From contig JAKZAP010000014.1 of NCBI GenBank assembly GCA_023053575.1, positions 14,534,938 through 14,598,937 of the forward strand: 64,000 nucleotides of DNA, read 5' to 3'. This DNA comes from Branchinecta lynchi (Eukaryota; Arthropoda; Branchiopoda; Anostraca; Branchinectidae). Position 1 is the first letter of the stretch; each line of letters begins with the position of its first letter. Shown in pieces: positions 43,730 to 54,385 of this stretch. Under the pieces are notes generated by a model, which was given only the letters and a program-made list of their open reading frames with translations, was not told where the DNA came from and did not search any database. Position numbers and translations under genes: made by a program.

Positions 43730-44625
43730 TTAAAGTTCAATGGGCAGATCAAACAATCATGATACCACATTACCACCCCCTAGAGCAGGGTGGTCTAATG
43801 AATGTTCAGTTTTTGGGATCCCATCGGGATCTTTGGCCTTGTTCTCAAAGATTCTATGATTTTTCATATGCAGCTGCCCCCCCCCCCCCGCGGGGGGAGG
43901 TCAAATGACGCCCCCGAGTAAGCAGTAGAAGGGGTGCTTTAAACTGCTGTATGGTATAGCCTATCTATACCATACCTATCTATACCGTAGCATCAGAATC
44001 CGCTGATGTCACATCGGAAATCAGCAGATTCCTCGACAACTCATTTTCGCTAATATATCGTTACCCCATTTTTTGCTGACTGCCATACTCCGATTTACTA
44101 GCTTCGACAAATATAAGCGAAGTTTCTTTTTTCTTATCTATTTGTTGTTGTTATGTACTCCGAATTATTTGTATTGTTGACAAATATTCATATTAACAGT
44201 GTCAACTAAGAGTTCCTTGTAGGCTTTGGAATCAGCTGCAAGTAGGTCGGTTATATTTGTACATTTTTGACAGTGTTGTAACTTTACATCCAGAAAGCAA
44301 AACTTTTCTTCGGTATCAAATAACACTGGTGCAATCTGCCAGCTATATAGACGGTTTATAGCAGCCATAGCACTCTCATCACTCAGCTCTACAAAACGAT
44401 TGATTTTCGTACATGGCCGAGAGTTTTTGAATTTCCACGCCTTGCATTCCCATGCTCTGAAATCGTCTTCGCCGATACGGCGAAGAGTCGAATGACAAGC
44501 AATAACAAGAAAACGGCTTATTTTTGAAGCGCCATCTGGTGGAAGTCAGAAATGTGTATGTGTGAAGCATTTTTATAAAAATTAAAGCATAGTTAGTGTT
44601 CATTGTGCTTTAAGAAGCAACTAGT
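43730..44625 (+). repeat. Family J repeat, copy 2
   Basis: Matches 4573-5262 in block order. It is interrupted by the family K segment near 43793-43972. Confidence 0.72.
43793..43972 (+). repeat. Family K segment, copy 2
   Basis: GTCTAATGAATGTTCAG, GGGATCCCATCGGGATCTTT, GATTTTTCATATGCAGCTGC and the CCCCGAGTAAGCAGTAG block, as at 41990-42170, including the family B head. Confidence 0.75.
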
Positions 44626-44847
44626 CCCATGTCCGATCTTTCCTGCTTATAAGGATCTTCCTACATCTGTAGTGCACACTCTGAAATTGTTTTACCTCGA
44701 TAATGCACTTGATGACGTAGGCAAACTTTCGACTTTTCGCCACAGGGATGTTTTGATATGTTGGTCATGGGGACGTTTTTTCACGGGGACGGTTTGTCAC
44801 GGTGAAGTTTCGCCGCGGACGGTTTTGGAGACGTTTCGTCGGTAAGC

Positions 44848-46680
44848 CGAATGATTGACCCCTGACATACTGTCTATGTGATTGTCGAATTTGCATTAGT
44901 ACTAAATAGGCATGAGATAAGGAATCATTGGCAAGATTCATGTGGCCTCAGCGTGCAAATAAGCATAAGACTTGCATTGTGCAAAACTGGGTATGAAAGA
45001 ATTAGCATTATTACTGACGGTGAGACCTCCCATGCGAAAGGATACGTAACTTGAATTACACAAGTAATAGGACTTCCTCCAGCTTCAGTTCCTCCCGGCA
45101 TCTGAAATTTTTTTTCTTGGGGAAGGTCGGTAGTTCATAGGATGTTCCTAAATTTGCAGTAGCCTGTGCCTATTCATCGGATTCTGGCTGAACTTTCGAT
45201 CTTAGAAGACAGTAATAAGATCTCTTGTTTCAACATGTCCGTGTGCCTTTCTATGTACCTTTTCATCACCTTGCTCCGGAAGTTTTTGTTGTCCGAAGTA
45301 TCTAAGCCCCTCGCCTCCCCTCACCTCCTGAATTTTAGGTAGAATTAGACTTACTATCGACGTGAAGACCGTTACGCAAAATTTTACAGAAATATGGCAA
45401 GCCGTCCGAGAGTTCCTTACGGGCATACAAGTTTAAAGTTTAACTGTGAAGTCAGCTTATTTTTTTTATCTTGTAGGCTAATTTGTAGCCTACTAAAAAC
45501 CTACTAAATTATTTTGATTCTATTCATGGATTTTGTTTTTTTTTCACAATTTGCTTTTCCTAGTGACATTGAGTTTAAATAACGACGTGTCTTTTCATTC
45601 TGTGAAATAGCGAATGTTACAGAATGAAAAAAATCAAAGATTCTGCTATCTCTCTGGCTGCATAATCAATTTAGACGAGTCTTAGATCGAGCAGCCTATT
45701 CAAGTATTTGATTACTTGCTAGAAGATACTACAACATTAGAAAACCAGTTTTACTGGAAATGAAGTAACTTTAACAGTATAAAAAGCAACAAGGAAATAT
45801 AGAAAAGAGGAAAGCAAAAGAAAAGAAAAAGACAAAAGGGTTTTTCTGACTGTTGGCAATTTGATGCAGTTGTTGCTGCTAAAATATAACATAGTGTTGC
45901 TACAAGTTTAAAAGATCTTTCACACAATGGCGGGACAATGGAAGAACGCATTTTCACACAGTTTTCAACATCTTTTTATGTGATTCGTAACCGAATTTAT
46001 ATGTCCCAGCTTTTTCAGCGAATCTTTAAAGATGTCGTATACATCCCTCAGTTTCGTCTCGGATCTGGAAAAAAAAGTCATTACTTTCCTGGGCTGAAGT
46101 TTAGCAAAAGTGAATTTTCACTTAGTGCGATAATGAGTGTTCGGTGCTTTTTTGTCGTGCCTGCTTTTCACGATCGGCATAAAAGGACAACACCCAGTGT
46201 TTCAGTTCTGAATTACCAATTCAGCTTTCAGTCAACATTCTTTATTGGGCAGGAAACTTAGAGTGCGCTCGATTGTTACACTCAAACAAAAAAAATGTCA
46301 AACTGACTGACGCATCTTGTGACTCAGAATAGCTTCTTAAGTCTTGGTTTCTACTTAAACAGAAATTGCACTTTGGGTACGTTAAATCTATTGGAATTTC
46401 ACAGGCGGAATAAACAATTACCTGTGGCATCCGAAAATCTGGATGGTCTGTAGATTTCCGGTGACGATACGGATGCGAACATGCGGACCCCTGAAAAAAA
46501 GTTTCGACACGGTTTTACGAATTCGTCATTGAAGTTTCGGATCTGACTGCGAATTGTACATCCGACGGTGGAATCCGGCTGTGTCTATTTAGAAATTCAT
46601 TTCATTCACCATTACTGTTAGTAAAGTGACTAACGGGTCAACTGACAGAGCGAAATGAAACGTGTTCGATGTATTAAAGG
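44848..46680. other. Intronic sequence without recognised features
   Basis: Searched for the missing arrestin middle exon; no splice-bounded frame with arrestin-like residues found. A short frame at 45938-46261 is not family-like. Confidence 0.45.
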
Positions 46681-46888
46681 AATTAGTCAACTGAAACGTT
46701 TTTTGGTACCATTTCGGCCCTTCTCAGCAAGGTCCCTCTTCAGGGGTTGAAACATAAGACTTTATTACCCATACTTTAACTTTATTACCCATCAAGGTTC
46801 CAAAGAACAAACTATGGAGTATAATAAATAAATAAGAAAAATAAAAATAAATAAGAAATAAATAAGGAAAAGTAGAAAGACAACAAAA

Positions 46889-47840
46889 AGGACACCTCGC
46901 ACTCAGGCCCGTATCCAGGAATTTATTTCGGGGGGGGGGAGGGTTTTGCCCGCAGGTTGGACAAAAAAGACATAGATAATAGGGAAAAGCCTTTGAAAAA
47001 TGATTATTTTTATATGTTTCGGGGGGGGGGGGGGGTGAACCCCCTAAAATTCCTGTAGTTTCAGAATATGGGCATAATGTTCATGTTTTATATGTTTTAT
47101 ATCTTGCTGTTTTTGGTGCTGTGGCCCTTGTTGGCTTTCATGCATTGAATCTATCAATCTATATATCTATCTATAACTGTACGCTTACAGCAAATTGTAC
47201 ATGGCTTCGCCTATTTTAGCATCTTATCATGTCTTAAGCTTGGCAGAATTTGTAGGGGGGTGATACCCCCCCCCCCCCCCGGATACGGCCTTGATCGCAC
47301 TACATAGTGTGTCTGCTAAGATGCTGTGACGAAGATCTGCTTAGATATTAGCACACAGGGGAAATTGTAAATCCTTGGAGTTTCAAATATAGACATAATG
47401 TTCATGTTTCATATCTTGCTGTTTTTGGTGCTGTGGCTCTTGTTCGCTTTCATGCATTAAATCTATCAATCTATATATCTATCTATAACCGTAGCCTACG
47501 CTTACAGCAAATTGTACAGGGCTTCGGCTATTTTTAGCATCTTATCATGTCACTTGTCTTGGGTGATAAGCTTGGCAGAATATAAACGGTCTTCTCACCA
47601 ATAAGCATCTCGGAAACAATGATCGGGAGATTGACACGTCACGTAAAGAGAACAAACGTGGCAAGCGTGATAATCAGTAAAATGCCAATAGAGGAGATAG
47701 GATACACTTATGAAGTACATTTGACAGTGCGAAATGCATATATAAGTTTAACGGAGACATAAGCATAGAATAGCGGGTACGAGAACGGATGGAAATACTA
47801 CTGGAATAGAATGAAATAGTATCATAAGAACGACGTGTCT
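46889..47840. mobile_element. Family Q element, copy 1, with a family C insertion
   Basis: The left end AGGACACCTCGCACT and right end CGACGTGTCTTAA resemble the TTAA-type ends of 11402-11841. Matches 63107-63842 (AGGAGATAGGATA, GAAACAATGATCG(G/A)GAG). A further right-end-like sequence, CGACGTGTCCTTTAA, is at 55202-55216. A family S fragment precedes it at 46680-46760. Confidence 0.65.
46904..47293 (+). mobile_element. Family C MITE, enlarged copy
   Basis: Ends CAGGCCCGTATCC and GGATACGGCCTTG. The flanking 8-mers CTCGCACT and ATCGCACT match at 7 of 8. It is 390 bp instead of ~173 because it contains a ~200-bp block (47050-47250) that is also present in the flanking family Q sequence at 47380-47580. 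Confidence 0.8.
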
Positions 47841-48228
47841 TAAAGACGATTCTTTTTTGCAACTTCCTGAATCATTGTCGAGAGAGATGACGACTACGAC
47901 TTACGAGATGACAAAATAATTTTCTTTTTAGGTCTATTTTTCCACGTCGTCGGCGAAGGAGTCGTACGAGTTTTGAAGAAAGGAAGAGAACGATTTTCAG
48001 ACAGGGAAAACTATATCGACTTCCGAATGCGTTTACTCGGCGAACCAGGTAAGACATTTGCCTGATCTTTTAGTCCCATCTCGAATCGATGGACTAGAGA
48101 AGGTTGTCAGTGAAAGGTGAAAAAAATCACTCTGCACAGGCCAAGAGGCTTCTATTTGTCTACCATTTCAATGAGTATGACGTTCAGAATACCTCCTCGC
48201 AACGAAAAATTCTACTATTGCACCGTTT
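47841..48228. other. No recognised feature
   Basis: No exon or shared repeat recognised. Confidence 0.45.
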
Positions 48229-48605
48229 ACAAGTACAGGAAAACTTGAACAGAATCCGATCTTGGTGACAAGATTATGTTTACACGCAGAGGGAAAAAAG
48301 TTAATTCTTTAAACCAGAAAATCTGACATAATTAATTCACTATCGAATAAAAAAATATTTTGAGAGCATTTATGACATCAGTACTGATGATTGCTGCTCC
48401 CAAAAGCTAGCTAGCCTTTTTTTGTACTTTTTACCAGCGCCGCCGTCAAGATTCCTTTCAAGTGGACCGGAATTCCTTTCATCATGAAAGGATTCCCGTC
48501 CCGCTAGACTTTTTTTCTACTCGTCTTCACGAACGGATTCCTTTCGAGTCGACCAGAATTCCTTTCTACTCGACGGGATTTCTTGTCCGTGTAAATGCTA
48601 CATAT
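48229..48605 (+). repeat. Family M repeat, copy 1
   Basis: CAAGATTATGTTTACAC, GACATCAGTACTGATGA-type, AAAAGCTAGCTA and several GGAATTCCTTTC motifs, ending TTCTTGTCCGTGTAAA. Matches 60070-60468. Confidence 0.78.
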
Positions 48606-48665
48606 GACGCGGAAAATTTTAATCTCAAAACAAAAGCAGCTTTTCAGTGGCCAGTGATTAGCTTA

Positions 48666-48836
48666 AGCCGCGTCCACAAGCATGCCCATCCAAGCACAGA
48701 TACCTAGGCATGTGCTCAGGCACCGAGTTCTAGATCCTGGAACCCAAAAATGTGTGCCTATTCATTGGTGTGAACTGTGATGCTGGGCACGTGCCTAGAC
48801 ATCTGTGCTTGGTTATGCATGCTTGTGAACGGGGCT
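48666..48836. mobile_element. Family N MITE with TTA duplication
   Basis: Inverted repeats of about 45 bp: left AGCCGCGTCCACAAGCATGC; right GCATGCTTGTGAACGGGGCT. They are flanked by TTA at 48663-48665 and 48837-48839. A TTA/TWA duplication is typical of the PIF/Harbinger group; the assignment is inferred. Confidence 0.8.
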
Positions 48837-48839
48837 TTA

Positions 48840-50454
48840 CGGAAGATCACTCACTGCGTGAATACTTATTTTTCGTAAATCGTTTTGTCAAGCAGACAAA
48901 TGGTCCATTTACAGCCCTTTTCAGTTAAACTTTAAGAGTGAATGTGTTTGTTTTTTAGGATTTTGTTAAAACTATGTTGGTAAAAGTAAATCAGAATTGA
49001 ACTGAATTAAATTCGTATGTCACAAATACTGAAATACAAGATGTAAAAAGCCAATTTTTCAGTTGAAAAATTCGATCGAAAATTCGCAGAATTGAAACAT
49101 TCGGAGGCCTCTCGAAAATTGCGAATATTCCAAAAAATTTGAAATATTTCGCAAAATTGGAAAATACGGGAAAATGGAAAATATAGCGAATTTTCGCAAT
49201 TTTCGCTAGAAAAATGCACTTTTCGCTGCAATTTGCGCCCCCTCACCACCCAATTGTATCCACACGCAGCTCGCAATCCTGTCCAACAGGTTCATAGGAA
49301 GGCGATTCTTTGTAGCTTTGATGAATAACTGGAGATGAGTTAGGGTAGTCAAGTGTTGAATTGCTTTTGAAGACAATTAGAGTGTGATTTAGATAGGCTA
49401 CGAAGGATACATATGATAGGAAAAGAAAGAGTTTTTTATTTGTAACTGGTGATTATATTTTATTTGATTTTACGGTTAAGAAAAAACAGAATCGGCAGGG
49501 GAGGGGCCGCGGTTTCATATCCGTAAGACGGAAATTCTTGTTTTCCTTGCAAGTTAGATTCTTGTACTGATTGAACTTGAGGAACATCAGAAATAACCTA
49601 TTAAGCTTAGCAGAAAGGATGTTTGGCATATTAAGAGGGGTTTCTCACTTAAAAAAACCTTATGTTGCTGGTGCGGTATAGTTATTCTGCGCTGTCAGTT
49701 GATGTTACCGGGTGCTGCATGTCCGTCAAGGATATGCATGTCATTCATTTGAACTTGTTTTACGTCAGTTATTTTTATTTCTTATGAAAATCCACCATAA
49801 TAATCTGTAAACAATTGAAAAAAGTCACGAACTTCTCACAAGCGAAACAATGGGACCAGCCTCGAGTAAGGACTTCGTACTAGGTCTATTCATTATTCTT
49901 AAGGGGGAGGGACAACGGGACTCGAAACACCTTCGTTTGCGCATTTGACAATGTCTTCAACGGAAATTCTATGTAAACAAAATCCCTCGTTGACCGAAAA
50001 CTGAAGAAGTGGCGGCCAAACGGATTCTGATTAGCAGAAAGGAATTCTGCGCAAAACCATTCATCCAGCCGCCAATGTTCAGAATGTTCTGAACCCTTTG
50101 TACAGAGGAAGTGATCTGATGTCTTAGCGAACAAACCACTGCCACAGAGTTGATCTGCTCACTTGCAGAGAGATAACCTACTTCTGATAAAGTTATACGG
50201 GGTGAGAGCATAACCATGACTGAGTTCCTTGGTTGTCTGATACAGATGAAATTTTGTACAGACACGATACTCGAGCTCAGCATCTTATTTTTCTGTTGTT
50301 TTTTTTCGTAATTTTTCAACGAATATTCGCACTTTTCGTATTATAAGTGGAGGTATTGAAATTTTACATCTATATCCATCAGCTCTAGCTGAGCAACTTC
50401 CAGGGTTTGTACTTAGGTTCCACCAAACCGGAAGCCAGTCGGGAACTTTTTCTG
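48840..50454. other. Intronic sequence without recognised features
   Basis: Contains an AT-rich stretch at 49060-49220 with repeated AAATTCGC/GAAAAT motifs. Minus-strand frames near 49900-50320 look non-coding. Confidence 0.45.
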
Positions 50455-50585
50455 GGTGTAGATATTCCTTCAGCCCAAGTTAACTGCGGAGCATAGTTGA
50501 CTGCTCAAAACGGATACTTCAGGTAACCTTTCTTATAGCGATGTTTCTGCCCTGCTTGGCTCGGCTCCTCTTCAGGCTCAAGCTA
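50455..50585 (-). repeat. Family S fragment
   Basis: GATATTCCTTCAGCCCAAG, AAAACGGATACTTCAGG and CGGCTCCTCTTCAGGCTCAA. The first two are the reverse complement of the right end of the copy at 60670-60926; the last reads in the same direction as that copy's interior, as expected for a palindromic element. Confidence 0.6.
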
Positions 50586-50587
50586 GA

Positions 50588-52380
50588 ACAAGACCAAAGG
50601 TTTCGATGGGATCCCAAAAAGTCAATATTTGATCCAGACAATTGGGTCTTGTCTTCGCCAGACTCCTTGAACGCTTTTACTATTAAAATTCAGAAACAGA
50701 TTAAGGCCAAATAGCTAATCATCTGAGAAAACAAAGTTCAGATATGGATTCAGCATGTGTGTTTACCGCTATAAGTCATATCTGTTTTGACGGAAACTTC
50801 CTGCCACTTCTGCCAATTTCTCGGTTTCAGCCGAATTCCGGAACTACTTGTCCGGCAAAAAAACAAAGCTCAAAAACGAACTCAGCGTATCTTCTTTCCC
50901 CAATATTGAATATCTAATCAACTTCAAATAAAAATTTAACTTATAACAAATTTTCCGGCTCCAGTCGGATTACGATCGAACTATATGTCCGGGCGAAAAA
51001 TGATTTCCATACACGGACTAAGCACCTCTTCTTACCCCTAAATCGGATATCTAATCAACTGAAACTAAAACTTTAAATTTTTTCGGTTTTGGCCGGACTC
51101 CGGGCAAAGTACTTGCCCGGGTAGAAAATTGTTTTCACACAAGTGTTCAGCATGTCTTCTTACCCCTAAATCGAACATCTAAGCAACTCCAAATAAAACT
51201 TTTACTTTTAACAAACTTTCCGGCTTTGGCCGGGTTCTGGGCGAACTACTTGTCCTGAGAGAAAATGGTTTTCACCGTCGTGTTCAGCATGTCCTCTTAC
51301 CCCTAAATCGAACATCTAATCAACTTCAAATAAAACTTTTACTTTTAACAGACTTTCCGGTTTTCGCCGGATTCCGGGCCAACTACTTGTCCGGCACAAA
51401 AATGGTTTTCTCCATCGTGTTCAGCATGTCTCCTTACCTCTAAATCGAACATCTAATCAACTTCAAATAAAGCTTTTACTTTTAACAGACTTTCCGGTTT
51501 TGGCCGGATTCCGGACTAACTACTTGTCCGGCACAAAAATGGTTTTCAGTATCGTGTTCAGCATGTCTTCTTACATCTAAATTGAACATCTAATCAACAT
51601 CAAATAAAACTTTTACTTTTAACAGACTTTCTGGTTTTGGCCGGATTCCGGGCCAACTACTTGTCCGTCACAAAAATGGTTTTCACCATCGTGTTCATCA
51701 TGTCTTCTTACCTCTAAATCGAATATCTAATCAACTTCAAATAAAACTTTTACTTTTAACAAACTTTCCGGTTTTGGCCGGATTCTGGGTCAACTACTTG
51801 TCCGGCACAAAAATGGTTTTCACCATTGTGTTCAGCATGTCTTCTGACCTCTAAATCGAACATCTAATCAACTTCAAATAAAACTTTTACTTTTAACAGA
51901 CTTTCCGGTTTTGGCCGGATTTCGGGTCAACTACTTGTCCGGCACAAAAATGGTTTTCACCATCGTGTTCAGCATGTCTTCTTACCTCTAAATCGAACAT
52001 CTAATCAACTTCAAATAAAACTTTTACTTTTAACAAACTTTCCGGTTTTGGCCAGATTCCGGGTGAACTACTTGTCCGATGACAAAATGATTTTACCATC
52101 GTGTTCAGCATGACTTCTTACCTCATAATCGACTATCACAGTATCTATTTAAAAATATTTAATTTGCCCCTTAATTTAAACCCCCACCCCTAAATGTGGG
52201 GCTAGAGAGCCCATCTACGAACTTGACCTTACTCTTGACCCAAAGAATCCTCACACCAAGTTTCATCAAAATATCTCATTCCCTTCGAGAGTTACAGTGC
52301 GCACAGACAGACGGACGGACAAACGGACAACTTTTGTGATGTCATAGGTATCCCTCCACTTACGTTTTGGGATCCCAGAA
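50588..52380 (+). repeat. Family B element, longest tandem core in the window
   Basis: Complete copy with head, about ten units of ~137 bp (cores near 50820, 50958, 51083, 51226, 51357, 51494, 51629, 51768, 51905, 52041) and full tail. Units from 51226 on are very similar to each other (TTTCCGG(T)TTTGGCCGGATTC ... CTTGTCCGGCACAAAAATGG), pointing to recent local amplification. Confidence 0.9.
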
Positions 52381-52410
52381 ATGAACCGTTAGATAAAATA
52401 AATGAAGATT

Positions 52411-53028
52411 CTATTACCTGTAAGTGTCTGATTTTGGCTAGTTACTTCGTAGGAATCGCTTGGAGTTGAAGGTGGTGCTGAGATTTTATTTTGGACACGG
52501 CTGCTGTTTTTGCTGCGCGATTGGGTCGTTGACATAGTAGAGATTATTCCGCGCATTGGTTGGCGTTGGTTTTTCTGTGAAGAGTTTTTTTTTCGTTCAT
52601 TGATAATGCCGTTCCATGCCTCTGATAGTGGTTCTTCTGGGTGGTAGGTGATTTTCATATCCTGAGTGAAGCACTTTAGCGAGAAGTTGAACACATGGCA
52701 GGGTAGGACCGATTTCAGGTCGCGAGCAATATCCGACTTGAATACTAAAATTTTGCAGTCGCTGTTTAGGAATCAAGGCCGTATCCAAAGAGGGGGGGGG
52801 GGTTAGGGGTTGAGCATGTCCTCCCCCCCCCCCGAAACATACAAAAATAATCATATTTTATAGGCTTTTCCCTGTGATCTGTGTCTTTTTTGTACTTTTT
52901 TGTCCGACCCGCAGGCACCCCCCCCCCCCCCCCCCCCGAAATAAATTCCTGGATACGGGCCTGTTAGCAACGCCCTGTCATGTCCGAAACAAGCAATTAG
53001 GATTTGTTTTTCGAACGATCGACTTATA
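52411..53028 (-). pseudogene. Coding-like segment, unknown protein, split by a family C insertion
   Basis: On the minus strand an ATG at 53028 opens a frame (MIISRSFEKQ...) that reaches the family C insertion (52963-52774). It continues beyond it with KILVFKSDIARDLKSVLP and later KCFTQDMKITYHPEEPL. The segment ends at a GT donor-like site (ACAG|GTAATAG) near 52411. The composition is convincingly protein-like, about 140 codons in total, with a polar, low-complexity C-terminal half. I do not recognise the family. The insertion would disrupt the product, so it is a pseudogene or an element relic. Confidence 0.45.
52774..52963 (-). mobile_element. Family C MITE inserted in a coding-like segment
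   Basis: Ends CAAGGCCGTATCC and GGATACGGGCCTG. It contains long C-runs and a GTCCGACCCGCAGGC segment in minus orientation. Flanking 8-mers TTAGGAAT and TTAGCAAC match at 6 of 8. Confidence 0.85.
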
Positions 53029-53398
53029 ATCATTGCAGTTAAAACTTTTCAGTTTTCTATCACACTCGACTCAAAGTCCCGTGGGGCATAGATTTACACG
53101 TTTCTAGACTCTTGCAATTGTACACCACATGCTATGGTATGCATGCCGCAGGCCATCTTTTCCCCTGTAAGGCGCATGTCCCAAAATGCAATGTAAACTT
53201 TAAGATTGTCCGATCTAGGTAGTGGGACCATTAAAACTAAAAGTCGAATGACTTAAATCGTTGGGGTGGGGAAGATTATCTTAGCCTTTTGCGCACACTA
53301 TGAGAGGTTTGGTAACATTCCTAAGGTCTATATCACCAAGGCTTGTTTTGGAACTAAGGCTGAAAAAGTGATTAGCTTAGCAGGAAGGTTGTTGGTGT

Positions 53399-53730
53399 TA
53401 GGGGCGTCACGATGGGGGGGGGGGGGGTACGCCCCCTCCCCCAATGTTGCCGGCCAGTCGGTAAAAAACAACCGAGTCGGCGCGAAGCTAGTGCCGCAAT
53501 TTTTTGTCAAAATGGTTGATTTTTTTCATGAAAACAGTCGTTCTTTCTGAAAATCAGTTAATTTGTTGTCAAAATAGTCGGCTTTCGGAAAATCAGTCGA
53601 TTTTGTCCCTTTTTTCTTTTTTTTTCTTGAAAACAATCGTTTTTTCAGCTAAAACAGTCGGTAAAAATTAACAGACAGTCGGTAAATGCCTTGCCCCCCC
53701 CCCAAACATTTTGGCTTAGTAACGCCTCTG
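53399..53730 (+). mobile_element. Family D MITE, complete, hAT-type
   Basis: Ends TAGGGGCGTCACGA and TTAGTAACGCCTCTG. Perfect 8-bp duplications GTTGGTGT lie at 53391-53398 and 53731-53738. The interior repeats (A)AAACAGTCGGT and AAAATCAGTCGATT motifs. A truncated copy is at 28489. Confidence 0.9.
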
Positions 53731-53942
53731 GTTGGTGTTATCGCGGACGGTACCAAAATAGCTTAACAGCCATATAAATATATATACTATAAATGTGTGC
53801 CATATATACTCTAAATATATTAAAGATTAAGTTCCGAGATCGAGGTTGATATCGGAAAATAACACTGAGACGGCCATTGAAAATAACCTATCCAAGTCGA
53901 AGGCGAGCTTGATATTTTTAAATGGCAGTCGACGGCCTACCG

Positions 53943-54116
53943 CAGGCCCGTATCCAGGAATTTATTTCGGGGGGGGGGGGGGGTTGCCTGCTGGTCGGAC
54001 AGAAAAGTACAAAAGCACATAGATCAGAGGGAAAAACCTATAAAAACGATTATTTGTGTATCTTTCGGTGGGGGGGGGGGGGGGTCAACCCCCTAACCCC
54101 CCTGGATACTGACTTG
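53943..54116 (+). mobile_element. Family C MITE with perfect 8-bp duplication
   Basis: Starts CAGGCCCGTATCC, ends GGATACTGACTTG. Perfect flanking duplications GCCTACCG lie at 53935-53942 and 54117-54124. This copy fixes the family as hAT-type. Confidence 0.92.
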
Positions 54117-54124
54117 GCCTACCG

Positions 54125-54385
54125 TATCTTCCAGAATGAAAAGTAACACTTTAAAGCGTCTCCTGTCGTTATTTGTGAAAGAGTTGTAGGCGGGCCCAGA
54201 TGATTTCAGTGAAGTTTGTGTTACGTGACTGTCAAAACTCGGCAAAGCCGAAAAAGCGCTAAAAAGTCGTAGGTACAAAATGAAACAATGGCGAAAGGCG
54301 CGGATAGCAGAAGCTTCTTATTCCTTAAGGGATCTAGGGATGAGATAAAAGGAAGAATAAGCAAGAGGGGTCCTTTAAGGGTCAT
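54125..54385 (+). repeat. Family R repeat, third copy
   Basis: TTTGTGAAAGAGTTGTAG, CGGCAAAGCCGAAAAAGC, AAGTCGTAGGTACAAAATGA and GCAAGAGGGGTCCTTTAA match 24490-24700 with divergence. Confidence 0.65.

Larger units (their letters stand above)
43021..44847. mobile_element. Family I element with terminal GAAACGTCCCC repeats, carrying nested insertions
   Basis: The left end (GGTTGTCGGCGAAACTTCCC, then two GAAACGTCCCCA-type repeats) is inverted at the right end (GGGGACGTTTTTTCACGGGG, GAGACGTTTCGTCGGTAAG). About 1.8 kb. Family J (43730-44625) and family K (43793-43972) lie inside. No transposase frame seen. Confidence 0.65.

Noticed and set aside
44600..44845. 80-codon plus frame as the missing arrestin middle exon
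   Set aside because: Wrong residues for the arrestin N-domain, and it lies in the ends of families J and I.
51226..52080. Regularly spaced repeats resembling a CRISPR array
   Set aside because: The ~137-bp units are continuous and wholly repetitive with no unique spacers, in an intron-bearing animal genome. It is a minisatellite inside family B.
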